This document shows positions 42,508 through 50,630 of a stretch of DNA of 64,000 bases, one piece after another. The stretch spans positions 18,296 through 82,295 of IMG/VR virus record IMGVR_UViG_3300033144_005375, one strand, 5' to 3'. The position numbers and the translations under genes were made by a program. A model generated the notes under the pieces. The model did not search any database. It had not been told where the DNA came from and saw only the letters and a program-made list of their open reading frames with translations. The number at the start of each line of letters is the position of its first letter. Positions within the stretch are counted from its first letter, which is position 1. This DNA comes from a virus.

Positions 42508-43155
42508 GTGGCCACCATCCTCCCCGGCAAATTCATCTTCCTCGCGCAGCCACACACGGGCTCGAGCGCCATGGTCCTGGCTTTCCAGGACGCTTTTCCC
42601 GAAGCCCTGGACCTGCGCCCTCATCACATGAGTATCTCCGACGTGAGGGGCCTTCCCGGGGCCACCCGGATGCAGCAGATCAGCCGGCAACGCACCCGCG
42701 TCTGGGACCACCGGCCCGCGAAACGAGCATCGATGTCTTCGATCAACGGGAGCGTCGATCCCGACATCGTGCACAAGTACATCACCGGGAAAGAGCATGT
42801 TTTCACGGTGATCCGAAATCCCTACGACTTCCTGGTGAGCTGTTTCGTGCGTCGGGGACAAGGACAGTCGTTCGAGTCCTTCGTCCGCAGCTACCACGCG
42901 TCTCCCTACATCGAAAACGGGAAACTCTACTACCACGCGCCCAACTGCAACTCAGTCCTGTATTGGGAGAAGATGCCGCTGTGCATCCACCGGATGATGC
43001 GCAAGCTCGATCTACCCGAGTTCGAGATCGGCACCCACAACGTCACCAAAGACAAAGAGCCCTGGCCGAGCTACTTCACGCCCGAGGCTTTCGAGATCGT
43101 GAACGAGCGCTTCGGCAAGGAGTTCTCACCGCACTACAAGATGCGGCACGCCTAG
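42508..43155 (+). CDS. Sulfotransferase family protein
   Basis: One of four plus-strand genes. The product has FLAQPHTGSSAM, matching the 5'-phosphosulfate loop of PAPS-dependent sulfotransferases, FTVIRNPYDFLVSCF, matching the 3'-phosphate motif (RNPxD...S), and a C-terminal YFTPEAFEIVNERFGKEFSPHY typical of the fold. These enzymes move sulfate from PAPS to hydroxyl or amino groups, here possibly of host surface glycans or phage structures. The start is uncertain: a GTG at 42508 gives 215 residues, but the frame is open further upstream. It overlaps the minus-strand gene at 43152 by four bases at their 3' ends. Confidence 0.7.
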   Translation: MATILPGKFIFLAQPHTGSSAMVLAFQDAFPEALDLRPHHMSISDVRGLPGATRMQQISRQRTRVWDHRPAKRASMSSINGSVDPDIVHKYITGKEHVFTVIRNPYDFLVSCFVRRGQGQSFESFVRSYHASPYIENGKLYYHAPNCNSVLYWEKMPLCIHRMMRKLDLPEFEIGTHNVTKDKEPWPSYFTPEAFEIVNERFGKEFSPHYKMRHA

Positions 43156-43700
43156 GGAACGACCACGTCTTTGCGTTCGTACGCGAACGCAGAAGGGGGC
43201 TCCGAAGCCATCGCCCTCCGTTGCCAGTCATCAGGCTCAGACGGCTCCATCATGCGCAGGAGGGCTCCTTCGTAGGCGACCGCTCGCGAACGTAGCTCAT
43301 CTTGTTGGCCCAACTTGCCGTTGTACGCATCCACAGCCTGGGAGACCACGAAAGTCACAGCCCCCAACTGTCGAGTTGGGTCCTCTGCCGCCATCACGGC
43401 CCAGTTGGGTGGGATCAAAATGACCGACTGCTGAACACCATCCCGGGCAATGACCGCCATGGTCAACGTCGTAACCTCGGCATGGATCGCTGTCAGGCAG
43501 TGCTCGTGTTCGATAACTTTCCAAGCATAAGCGCCCAGGTCGCTCAGGTCCGCGAGCTCAAGGCTACGGAGAGTCTCCACGCAACCGGTGAAAATACGCT
43601 CGACTCGGTGTGCCTGAGCACGCACGCCAGCATCCGGGCTGTCGTCTGCCTGGATGGCCTGGTCCCCGAAGAGATGGGAAATGATGTTCGTTGCATTCAT
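43152..43700 (-). CDS. Hypothetical helical protein
   Basis: The 182-residue protein starts at ATG 43700, coupled by ATGA to the KptA gene. It is mainly helical (AQAHRVERIFTGCVETL, IEHEHCLTAIHAEVTTLT, QLGAVTFVVSQAVDAYNG) and has no signal peptide or recognised domain. Its pairing with kptA in every aspect of layout suggests that the two products may act in the same process. Confidence 0.5.
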   Translation of the reverse strand: MNATNIISHLFGDQAIQADDSPDAGVRAQAHRVERIFTGCVETLRSLELADLSDLGAYAWKVIEHEHCLTAIHAEVTTLTMAVIARDGVQQSVILIPPNWAVMAAEDPTRQLGAVTFVVSQAVDAYNGKLGQQDELRSRAVAYEGALLRMMEPSEPDDWQRRAMASEPPSAFAYERKDVVVP

Positions 43701-44281
43701 AGATGTGCTCCGTAACGGGGGTCTTCTGGCCACACGAGGAAATCAGTCGGGACGTGGTCCGTGTACCAAACGTCGTTGGCCGTCAGAAAAAACTGGTGGC
43801 CGTCATCGTGCATCTTCTTGGCCTCGACCTTGATGATGACGGGCTTGCCCCTGCGCTGCCCCACGTTCACCGCCGTCGCGTAGTCCCCAGACAGGTGGAC
43901 CGCGTGCCGGTTCATCTTGAGCAGGCCAGCCGACTTGATCGGTGTGACGAACTTGGTCGGCGTCCCATGGTACAGGGTCTCCGGCGGCTCGGTAGGCTTG
44001 TTCCCGAGATCGACCTGGACGCTGTGTCCCTGTCGAGCCCGGATCTTGGTGCCGTCTTCGCTGTACTCGAACCGCTTCTTGTTGTTGTCTCGAACGACCT
44101 CATCCACGATCTCGCGGTTGAGACCACGAGCTCGCTTCACCACCTGGCACTCCCGAAGGAGCGTCTTCACATCAGCCCAGCCGTTCTTGTCCAACTCGAT
44201 CCCGATCTTGCCGGGGTTGTGCCGCAGCACGAGGCTCAAGAACTTCGAGTACCCCTTTAATTGATTCTCTCTCGTATCCAT
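43697..44281 (-). CDS. kptA: RNA 2'-phosphotransferase KptA/Tpt1
   Basis: The 194-residue protein matches the KptA/Tpt1 family: LSLVLRHNPGKIGI, GWADVKTLL, IRARQGHSVQVDL, LYHGT and HAVHLS are its conserved blocks. In eukaryotes the enzyme removes the internal 2'-phosphate left by tRNA splicing by transferring it to NAD, giving ADP-ribose 1''-2'' cyclic phosphate. In bacteria and phages its natural substrate is unclear; repair of damaged tRNA, removal of ADP-ribose or nucleic-acid end modification are proposed. A sigma70-type promoter lies upstream (44302-44329). Confidence 0.92.
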   Translation of the reverse strand: MDTRENQLKGYSKFLSLVLRHNPGKIGIELDKNGWADVKTLLRECQVVKRARGLNREIVDEVVRDNNKKRFEYSEDGTKIRARQGHSVQVDLGNKPTEPPETLYHGTPTKFVTPIKSAGLLKMNRHAVHLSGDYATAVNVGQRRGKPVIIKVEAKKMHDDGHQFFLTANDVWYTDHVPTDFLVWPEDPRYGAHL

Positions 44282-44301
44282 GTCTTTCTCTTTTCGGGCT
44301 G

Positions 44302-44329
44302 ACTATACGCGGATTATGGTCGAGTCAAC
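44302..44329 (-). promoter_or_regulatory. Sigma70-type promoter of the kptA transcript
   Basis: On the minus strand GTTGAC (44329-44324) and TATAGT (44307-44302) are separated by 16 bases, and the -10 box ends 20 bases before the kptA ATG. This fits a host sigma70 promoter and marks an operon start inside the early-type region. Confidence 0.55.
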
Positions 44330-44415
44330 TCTAATCATGGACAGGAGTGTCTTGATGGTCAGGACGTAGGGAGGGTCGAGCTCCGACAACTCCCAGCGTT
44401 ATACGCTTGCGGGAT

Positions 44416-44745
44416 CTACGCGTCGGGTTCCAACGAACACATGAGCGGATGCCCGTGCTCGGTAGCGAAACCGTGGACCACCGAAACCTTCGTTTCGGCG
44501 ATTTCATGGGTGTAGACACCCGCGATGCCGACACCCTGTTTGTGGACCTGCATGGTGATCCTCATGGCCTCGTCCTCGGCCTTCCGAAACACATGCTTGA
44601 GCATGCCAGCGACCCACTCTACAGGAGTGAAATCGTCGTTGTGGATGAGGACCTTGTACATGGGCGGCCTGCGAGTCTTCTGCTCCTCGCGCTCCTTGAG
44701 CCCAACGCCGCTTTTTCGTTCTTCGTCCCGATCTCGTTCCGACAT
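44416..44745 (-). CDS. clpS: ClpS-like protease adaptor
   Basis: The 109-residue protein matches ClpS throughout: RRPPMYKVLIHNDDFTPVEWV, HKQGVGIAGVYTHEIAETKV and the final GFATEHGHPLMCSLEPDA. ClpS delivers proteins with bulky N-terminal residues (N-degrons) to ClpAP. The N-terminal 28 residues are a charged extension. In a phage it may redirect host proteolysis towards host or defence proteins. The conserved DD of the substrate pocket region is intact. A GCCTATCG sequence lies about 22 bases upstream on the minus strand. Confidence 0.92.
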   Translation of the reverse strand: MSERDRDEERKSGVGLKEREEQKTRRPPMYKVLIHNDDFTPVEWVAGMLKHVFRKAEDEAMRITMQVHKQGVGIAGVYTHEIAETKVSVVHGFATEHGHPLMCSLEPDA

Positions 44746-44781
44746 CTCTCTACTTCTACCCGATCGATAGGCTCGTCACCG

Positions 44782-44997
44782 TCACATGCGCCGAGCGATG
44801 GAGGCGTTGGCCCACATGCGGGTCTCCTCCAAACGCTCCATCGCCAGTGCCTGCTCATGAGAATCCGGGCACACCTCGGCGATGAGGTCCGCCAGTTCAC
44901 GGATCTTCGTACCGAGCTTCGTGTACCGCTCCTGCTGATCCCCCTTGGGAGGATGGTAAGTGAAACGGATGTCGAGTTCTTCCTTGGTGAGGGCCAT
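44782..44997 (-). CDS. acb2: Acb2-like anti-CBASS nucleotide sponge
   Basis: The 71-residue protein reads FTYHPPKGDQQERYTKLGTKIRELADLIAE, then SHEQALAMERLEETRMWANASIARR. This matches the Acb2 family, to which T4 Vs.4 belongs: an N-terminal YHxP segment and the helical (E/Q)xxLAxxxLExxxxWANAxIAR end. Acb2 assembles as a hexamer and binds cyclic di- and trinucleotides, blocking CBASS and related defence signalling. The small size and helical content fit. It lies between clpS and a DUF488 gene. Confidence 0.82.
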   Translation of the reverse strand: MALTKEELDIRFTYHPPKGDQQERYTKLGTKIRELADLIAEVCPDSHEQALAMERLEETRMWANASIARRM

Positions 44998-45005
44998 GCC
45001 CCACC

Positions 45006-45524
45006 CTACCCGAACACGTCAAACGCCGAAGGCTGATTCTCCCCAACGCCTTCCCGAATCTCATGTTCGGAAGCGACGGTGCCGTCCTTGAGGACATGGG
45101 CCAGCTCGATTCCGCGGTCTATGAGATCGGCCCCCACCAGACGGCGCCTGTGGCACCCAATGGGGTCGGCTTCGCTGCACATCAGGGCGACGGCCCCGAG
45201 CGCAGCATTCTTCTCCACGCCGCCCAGGAGCTCCTCGAGCGCTTCCTGGTACTGGGACGACGCCCGGATCTTGTCGTAGTCGATCTTGCCGTTGGTCAGA
45301 AGCGCCTTGTCCTCTGGAACGCCTCCCAGGGAGTGGCCCATCCACACGTAGGGAATCCCGGCTTCCTGGAGGTCTTCGGCGATCACGTACCGGTTGAACT
45401 GCGGGTTGTAGCGACTGAACGGTTTGCTCCGCACGTCCACCACGACGCCGATGCCGTTCTGCTTGAGCCGCTGGATCAGGTTCTCGGTGGGCACGTTGCT
45501 GTGCCCGATCGTGAAAAGTCTCAT
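45006..45524 (-). CDS. DUF488 family protein
   Basis: Started at ATG 45524, coupled to the RNase HII gene by ATGA, the 172-residue product reads TIGHSNVPTENLIQRL, VVVDVRSKPFSRYNPQFN, WMGHSLGGVPED and LMCSEADPIGCHRR. These are the DUF488 landmarks (TIGHS, DVRxxPxSR, LGG, CxExdPxxCHR). The family is widespread and small; its biochemical role is not settled. It is often close to DNA repair genes, which agrees with the neighbour. Confidence 0.85.
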   Translation of the reverse strand: MRLFTIGHSNVPTENLIQRLKQNGIGVVVDVRSKPFSRYNPQFNRYVIAEDLQEAGIPYVWMGHSLGGVPEDKALLTNGKIDYDKIRASSQYQEALEELLGGVEKNAALGAVALMCSEADPIGCHRRRLVGADLIDRGIELAHVLKDGTVASEHEIREGVGENQPSAFDVFG

Positions 45525-46189
45525 CCGTTGAGCAGGTCCATGATGTTGGGGCCCTCGATCACCTTGGGCTTCTCGCGCCACGTCCAGGACTTGCGAGCCT
45601 CGAATGGCAGCTTCCCGTGTTTCTCTTCGTAGACCGCCAGGAAAGCACGAGTCCCCTTGTTGACGTAGCCGCCGCCAGTGATCTTGCCGAACTCGGGCTC
45701 GTACTTCCGGAGAATCTCGTCCATCGCACGGTCTCGCTCCACCTTGGCGATGATGGAGGCCGCCGACACGCAGGTATGCCTTTCGTCCGCCTTGTTCTCC
45801 GCTCGGAGGTTTCCCCATTTGGCTCGAAGGCGTCCGAAGATTGGCTCACCGTCACAGATGATGTCGTCCTCGGCAGTGGCCTCGAGTTCTTCGAGAAGCA
45901 TCATCACCCCTTTCCGTTCAAGGTCATCGAGGCGCCCTTCTTTCACGAACTCATCAATCTCAGCGGGGTGAAACGAGACGAGGGCCCAGTGGCAGCGGGC
46001 CCGGACCGCCGGGACCGCTGCGAGACGGGCCATCTTGGCCTTCTTGCCGCTGCCGTATTTTTTGCTGTCCTGGATGCCGAACTTTTGGAGCTCGGCTTCT
46101 TGTTCAAACGTGATAGCCACGCCAGCCATCACCAGCGGACCCAACACGGGCCCCCGTCCCGCCTCGTCGATTCCGATCAGCCTCTTCAT
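45521..46189 (-). CDS. rnhB: Ribonuclease HII
   Basis: From ATG 46189 the 222-residue product starts MKRLIGIDEAGRGPVLGP, the RNase HII signature with Asp and Glu of the metal site, and has SAASIIAKVERDRAMDE with the third acidic residue. It removes RNA from RNA-DNA hybrids and single ribonucleotides from DNA during replication. The start is supported by an ATGA overlap with the upstream gene. Phage-encoded RNase HII is less common than RNase H1, and it would serve the phage's own replication. Confidence 0.93.
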   Translation of the reverse strand: MKRLIGIDEAGRGPVLGPLVMAGVAITFEQEAELQKFGIQDSKKYGSGKKAKMARLAAVPAVRARCHWALVSFHPAEIDEFVKEGRLDDLERKGVMMLLEELEATAEDDIICDGEPIFGRLRAKWGNLRAENKADERHTCVSAASIIAKVERDRAMDEILRKYEPEFGKITGGGYVNKGTRAFLAVYEEKHGKLPFEARKSWTWREKPKVIEGPNIMDLLNG

Positions 46190-46722
46190 GGAATCCTCTC
46201 GTAGATGCCTTGGTCGGTGCCCCACTTGAGCCAGTGCCCGATGATCGGATCGAGCATCCCCGCGTGCTCCTCCGGGACCACGCTCTCACCGGTGATTTCG
46301 TGCAAGGCGCAGATGCACCCCCAGATCGACAAAGTGCTTGTCGAAGGGTCGTCACAATCAAGGACCTGGAGGAGTGCCGGCACGATAGCTTTCCCCATCT
46401 CCACCAGGTCTGTGTACTGCGGGTAGCCGATCGGCATGCTCGATAGGAACTTGGTCTCTTCGTACAAATCTCGGAGAACTTCCTCCACAACTTCTTGATG
46501 CGGGTAACGCCCTTCCGGAATGAATCTGCTGCTCTCCAACGCGGCCTTGGCTGCGTCTACGCAAGCGGGGCACGCCAGAAGACGCCCTTCGTTCAGTGCG
46601 TTGGCCGTCACATGATCGAGCCCGATGAATATGAACTCGCGCTGCCACTTGGTGTCGCACCAAAAGGCTCTCACCTCGATGGGGTGCTGGATGTGCTTGA
46701 CGTAACTTGGAAGTAATCTCAT
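46186..46722 (-). CDS. Hypothetical protein
   Basis: The 178-residue product starts MRLLPSYVKHIQHPIEVRAFW (ATG 46722, ATGA overlap with the upstream gene). It has CPAC (residues around 48-51), which may be a half zinc site, and a helical C-terminal half with repeating Leu/Ile pattern (YPQYTDLVEMGKAIVPALLQVL, LDPIIGHWLKW). It lies between rnhB and a cysteine-protease-like gene, in the same operon. No family is recognised. Confidence 0.5.
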   Translation of the reverse strand: MRLLPSYVKHIQHPIEVRAFWCDTKWQREFIFIGLDHVTANALNEGRLLACPACVDAAKAALESSRFIPEGRYPHQEVVEEVLRDLYEETKFLSSMPIGYPQYTDLVEMGKAIVPALLQVLDCDDPSTSTLSIWGCICALHEITGESVVPEEHAGMLDPIIGHWLKWGTDQGIYERIP

Positions 46723-47234
46723 GGCAGTTCCAGGATGAAGCAGCGGTCGTTCGGGGCCTCCGGGATGTAGATCGCGTTCCATCGAATGTTCCGGTTCGGC
46801 ACCATGGCCGTCTCGCCCTCAAGCTCGAAAGGACGTTCCGGCGGCCTCTCCCCCAAAACCAAACGCACACGCTCGGTCACGAGACCCTCTTCGACGCGGT
46901 AGTTGAGAACAGTGGCCACGTCGCCAGCCCATCCGACGACGAGCACACAATGAAGGTTGTGCCCGACCTCGGGATTGTAGACGGTGAGCAACACCGGGAT
47001 CTGACCTTGCACTCGAGCCGCGTCGATCGGGACCGCACGCAAGCCGAAGTGCTCAGCCATTCGTTCTTCCGATATGCCGGCCGAGCCATGACGGCATCCC
47101 GAAACCTCGATGATCTCCTCCCACTCTTCGGAGGAGGGATCGACACACGGGATGCCGTAGAAGCGACAGGCATTGACCATCGCCCGAGGGAGACAGTCAG
47201 CAAATTTGCTGTCTTTTTGGCCGACGTACTGCAT
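46719..47234 (-). CDS. Papain/C39-like cysteine peptidase
   Basis: The 171-residue protein has SKFADCLPRAMVNACRFYG near the N-terminus and GHNLHCVLVVGW, then VLNYR, in the middle. Cys14 before a helix, the following His in a strand and an Asn form the papain-like triad in the order of C39-type peptidases and related transglutaminase-like proteins. No signal peptide is present, so it would act in the cytoplasm. Targets are unknown. A TTCGTGAAAA sequence on the minus strand (47268-47259) precedes the start by about 25 bases. Confidence 0.55.
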   Translation of the reverse strand: MQYVGQKDSKFADCLPRAMVNACRFYGIPCVDPSSEEWEEIIEVSGCRHGSAGISEERMAEHFGLRAVPIDAARVQGQIPVLLTVYNPEVGHNLHCVLVVGWAGDVATVLNYRVEEGLVTERVRLVLGERPPERPFELEGETAMVPNRNIRWNAIYIPEAPNDRCFILELP

Positions 47235-47245
47235 GGTCAGTCATT

Positions 47246-47500
47246 CTACGCTGCCATCTTTTCACGAAACGTGTTTCGTCCCACAGAGGTGTAGTCCCGG
47301 CGCCTACGGATGGGCTGCGTGAGGCTAGCAGCCAGTTTCGCGCGTCCCGCCGGGGTGTTGATGTACTCGGAGATGAGCTTCTGCTTGATCCTCTCCTTTT
47401 CGGTGAGGACCTTCCCGCGCCCTTTGCACACCTCACATTCCGCGAGGCTCGTGAAAAGCGGGATGACGCCCTTCCCCTTGCAGTCCTTGCACTCGGCCAT
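47246..47500 (-). CDS. DnaJ-type zinc-knuckle protein
   Basis: The 84-residue protein starts MAECKDCKGKGVIP and continues AECEVCKGRGKVL, two CxxCxGxG repeats as in the zinc-binding domain of DnaJ. The C-terminus is basic. A small protein with one zinc site; tail or replication chaperone functions are guesses. The start ATG 47500 overlaps the upstream stop by TGATG. Confidence 0.6.
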   Translation of the reverse strand: MAECKDCKGKGVIPLFTSLAECEVCKGRGKVLTEKERIKQKLISEYINTPAGRAKLAASLTQPIRRRRDYTSVGRNTFREKMAA

Positions 47501-48846
47501 CACGCATCCTCCCTGAGCCGCATCGAAAGCAGGTCCCGCGATGCGAGGAGCCCCTCGTCCACGAGGTCACGAACGAACTGCGGATACCATTCGGGGTGGT
47601 GGATCTTGATGGAGACGCGAAGCACCTTGTTCTCGGCGTCCTTCTCGGTGGGTTCAGGGAACTCCACCTCCATGCCGTTTTCCGGAGGCACTTTGACCCC
47701 AGCTTTTTTGGCCTTGACCCGAACCGCTGCGAGCAACTCTGAAATCCTCTCCAACATGGCGTCACGGATATCCCCGTTGTTCTCTTTGCCCTCGAACGCC
47801 GACAGCGTCTTGCGCATCTGAGTCTGGAGGTGCTCGGCCATGTACTGCTGCATCACCGTCGCGTTGTCCTTCTGCTCCCAGAACGTGACACCCGAGACCT
47901 CCAGCTTCTCGAAGGCTTCCTCGACGGTGATCTTCTCGTGCAGCCACTCCTGGAACACCTCGTCGAAATTGTCGTGCCCATCGTTCCCCGACTGGAGCGC
48001 CGCGTGCTGGGCATCGTGACGCGTCTTGTACGGGCCCTCGGACCCTTCGTCGGGGTATTCGGCATCGTGGAAGTACCAGCCAGCCGGGAACGGGCTCTCG
48101 ATCTGGATCACGTTCGGGCCGTCAAGAACCGTCGGCTGCCACATGTCGGGGCGAAGGCTCGTCGTCTTCAACCACCAATTGTCGTCCCTGTCGTAGAACG
48201 TCGGTGCGCGTCGGTCTGTAAACCCCGCATCGTCATCAAGCATCGTCACGACGTGGTGTTGTCCCCGAAGCTCAATGCTCTTGAGGACGTGGTCCACGAA
48301 CTCCTGGGGGAGACGCACGTTGTGCTTCTCGAGATAGTGAGCGAGACCTTCGGGCCACACGTACACGCCGTCCGTGAGCTCGCCACGCCCCATGTCCAGC
48401 GTTTCCTGGCGGCTCGAAAGGTTGGCGTCGGTGCTGTTCTTGGAAGCCGTTCGCCGAGCTGCCCGACGCTGCTCCCAGGTCAGAGACTCATCGGCCGTCC
48501 CGGCCCCGGCAAAGAAGTTCTTCCGGACCCCGAGAACGGTTGGGTCCGGGTCACAACCGAGACGGCACCAGCCGTACAGACCGTTGCCCTCAGCGATGCG
48601 CACGAGGGCACCGCCCCGGAGATAGCTGATCACCCTGCGACGCTCCTCGGGGTCCCAGGAGGCGTCCACGAGGTCCATGGGGTCAGGCCACTTCTGCTCC
48701 CAGTAGTGTTTCCAGAAACCGATCATGCGCAGCTTGACGGGCTTGTCGCGGCCGTCGTCCAGGACGCGACGGGCTTGCATGTAGGTCTCGCCCGTCTCAG
48801 CCATGCGGGCACGGACGCGCTTCTTGAATTGCTTGTTTTGGGTCAT
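47500..48846 (-). CDS. Hypothetical protein, 448 residues
   Basis: The ATG at 48846 is preferred (MTQNKQFKKRVRARMAETGETYMQARRVL), because earlier sequence reads as unrelated. The N-terminal helix resembles an RHH-like or basic leader region. Other visible blocks are FWKHYWEQKWPDPMDLVDASWDP, GRGELTDGVYVWPEGLAHYLEKHNVRLP and a helical C-terminus. The TDGVYVWPEGLAHYLExHxVRLP block also occurs in small bacterial proteins of unknown role. No catalytic motif is evident. The 192 bases upstream hold a seven-base hairpin (CCTGTCC/GGACAGG) and no gene. Confidence 0.5.
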   Translation of the reverse strand: MTQNKQFKKRVRARMAETGETYMQARRVLDDGRDKPVKLRMIGFWKHYWEQKWPDPMDLVDASWDPEERRRVISYLRGGALVRIAEGNGLYGWCRLGCDPDPTVLGVRKNFFAGAGTADESLTWEQRRAARRTASKNSTDANLSSRQETLDMGRGELTDGVYVWPEGLAHYLEKHNVRLPQEFVDHVLKSIELRGQHHVVTMLDDDAGFTDRRAPTFYDRDDNWWLKTTSLRPDMWQPTVLDGPNVIQIESPFPAGWYFHDAEYPDEGSEGPYKTRHDAQHAALQSGNDGHDNFDEVFQEWLHEKITVEEAFEKLEVSGVTFWEQKDNATVMQQYMAEHLQTQMRKTLSAFEGKENNGDIRDAMLERISELLAAVRVKAKKAGVKVPPENGMEVEFPEPTEKDAENKVLRVSIKIHHPEWYPQFVRDLVDEGLLASRDLLSMRLREDA

Positions 48847-49038
48847 CTTCGATCTTTCGTCTCCGATGAAAGGTGTCGATCCCGCGCTCGACCCCATCAT
48901 CTGACGAGGTTCGAAGATCCCTGCTCGAGGTTTGGTGGCCCCTCTGTCTCCGTTGCATCCTGTCCGCGGGGACAGGCTATGGAGATCAGGCGTGAACGGA
49001 TCGCCCACACCCACCTTACCCAGCTTTTTGGTTGGCGT
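48847..49038. other. Intergenic spacer with a perfect hairpin
   Basis: No gene was recognised in this gap. CCTGTCC (48959-48965) and GGACAGG (48970-48976) flank a four-base loop, giving a seven-base-pair hairpin between the gene at 49039 and the 448-residue gene. There is no U-tract after it on the minus strand, so terminator function is not certain. Confidence 0.45.
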
Positions 49039-49473
49039 CTACTCCATCCGCGAGATGAACCAAGCATCCGTGGTGGGGGACACGCGCCACAAGCCCCAGT
49101 GGCTCTTACCGTCCTCATCAGGGCGCCAGGCGACAACGTAGTCGTCACCCTCTCGCCGTACGACATGCCACTGGTGCTTGCAGATCGACACGGTGTCGGA
49201 CTCGACACCATCTTGCACGAACTCCTTCTCGACGACGGTGTCCCCCTTCTCGATGAGGGAGTACCAAGGACGCGAGAACGCCAACGGTGGCGTGTGCTCG
49301 AGCGGCTCTTTCCCATCGATCAGGAGACGAGCAAGAAGGCCGTCTCGTAGTGAGTGCCCAGCTTCAACCTGGAAATCACGACCGTCCTTGAGGGGAGCGT
49401 AACCACCTTGAACACGCAGCTCCATCCAGCGGCCGATGATCTCAACGGTCTTCCGTGCTTCCTCGAGGTCCAT
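49039..49473 (-). CDS. Hypothetical protein
   Basis: From the chosen ATG at 49473 (AGGA about 10 bases upstream) the 144-residue protein starts MDLEEARKTVEIIGRWMEL and ends with a beta-rich part (DTVSICKHQWHVVRREGDDYVVAWRPDE, HWGLWRVSP). A longer reading from 49575 overlaps the gyrase-like gene. No family is recognised. Confidence 0.45.
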   Translation of the reverse strand: MDLEEARKTVEIIGRWMELRVQGGYAPLKDGRDFQVEAGHSLRDGLLARLLIDGKEPLEHTPPLAFSRPWYSLIEKGDTVVEKEFVQDGVESDTVSICKHQWHVVRREGDDYVVAWRPDEDGKSHWGLWRVSPTTDAWFISRME

Positions 49474-49544
49474 GTGGGGGTTCCTAGTTAGGGAGGACAT
49501 TAGGCGGAGTATTGAGTTCTCAGTTGCGTCCCTTGGAGACTTTC

Positions 49545-50630
49545 TTATGAGGTCCTCGGGGACTGTGTTCGCCACTCTTGCAGCGTCAGAGCGAACCCGG
49601 TGTCTTCGAGCAACCGGCGCAACGCAACCGTGACGTGGTCGCGCACTAGACCACGGATCTCGGGGTTCGCAAGGTGGCTCTTGGTCGGCTGTGTGTACCG
49701 GGGCTCTGGCACGAACACCGACAACGCGATTTTATGCCCCACGTCGTCGAGCCCAACCTCCCGCAGGGCTTCTTCGACTCCCAGGATGTGGGTGCCGCTG
49801 CTCGTACGGATGCTGTTGGCCCAGGACATGAACTTGGACTTGTCGTCTGGATTGTGCGTCCACTGGATCGCCAGATCGAACTCCAAACCCTCACTACGCA
49901 CGACGACCTGGAAAGGCTCAGTCGGGTGGTAGCCGTACTTCGGGAACGACACTTTCAGAAAATCGGACATGCCGCCGGGCATCGAGATGGCACGGATATC
50001 GTCATCAGATCGGATGGTCCCCTGGAGGTTGGTGCAGGTGGCAGCCATCGCTTCCATCCGTCCCTCAATCCCCGCTCGATTGAACGCCACTTCGTCGAAG
50101 ATCTCGGAGTCGGCCTCAAAAGACACAGAGAACGTGAACCCCTCCGGCAACGGGGTCACCTCGAACATCCAGTCATGTTCAGGCTCCCCACGTCGGTAAC
50201 TCCGCGTGTAGTATTTGCCCTCGTAGAGCGCCGTTACCCGGAGAGTCTCCGAAAGGGCTCGGACAATGACGAGCGAGCCACGGACCTGTTGCTCAGAGAT
50301 GAGTCCCCGGTCAAGCCCCCGGTCAAGCTCACCGAGCGCGCGGTCGAGGGCCTGGTGCACACCGCCGTCACCCATCTTGTCGAGAGAGAACGGCGGTTGG
50401 TTGTCGAGGATGGTGACCCGATTACCGTCCAGTTCCACGAGGAAACGATCGCCGCGACCCGCTCGAGCGTTCTCCAAAATGTTGTCGAGCACGGCGTAGA
50501 CGAGATGGTGCTGCATGCCCGCGTGCGTGCCCCCCAGGTACATGCCGGGACGCATGCGGATGTGCTGAGTCGGGCTCGCGATGATCTTGAGGGGGCTGTT
50601 GCCCCATCCCTCTTCTTTTTCGTCCGCCAT
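49545..50630 (-). CDS. GyrB-like ATPase-transducer domain, catalytically degenerate
   Basis: The 361-residue protein aligns by eye with the N-terminal ATPase and transducer domains of DNA gyrase B: IRMRPGMYLGGTHAG, LVYAVLDNILENARAG, QWTHNPDDKSKF, GTHILGVEEAL, VPEPRYTQPTKSHLANPEIRGLV. However, the catalytic Glu of the EVVDN motif is replaced by Ala (YAVLDN), the DxGRGIP ATP-binding block reads LDNQPPFS, and the GxHGxG lid is missing. The Toprim and C-terminal domains are absent. ATP hydrolysis is therefore unlikely. It could be a decoy or inhibitor of host gyrase. The start (ATG 50630) overlaps the NADAR stop. Confidence 0.72.
   Translation of the reverse strand: MADEKEEGWGNSPLKIIASPTQHIRMRPGMYLGGTHAGMQHHLVYAVLDNILENARAGRGDRFLVELDGNRVTILDNQPPFSLDKMGDGGVHQALDRALGELDRGLDRGLISEQQVRGSLVIVRALSETLRVTALYEGKYYTRSYRRGEPEHDWMFEVTPLPEGFTFSVSFEADSEIFDEVAFNRAGIEGRMEAMAATCTNLQGTIRSDDDIRAISMPGGMSDFLKVSFPKYGYHPTEPFQVVVRSEGLEFDLAIQWTHNPDDKSKFMSWANSIRTSSGTHILGVEEALREVGLDDVGHKIALSVFVPEPRYTQPTKSHLANPEIRGLVRDHVTVALRRLLEDTGFALTLQEWRTQSPRTS

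Noticed and set aside
48900-48940. T-loop-like GGTTCGAAG in the 48847-49038 spacer
   Set aside because: Flanking bases do not form a five-base stem and no cloverleaf fits on either strand.
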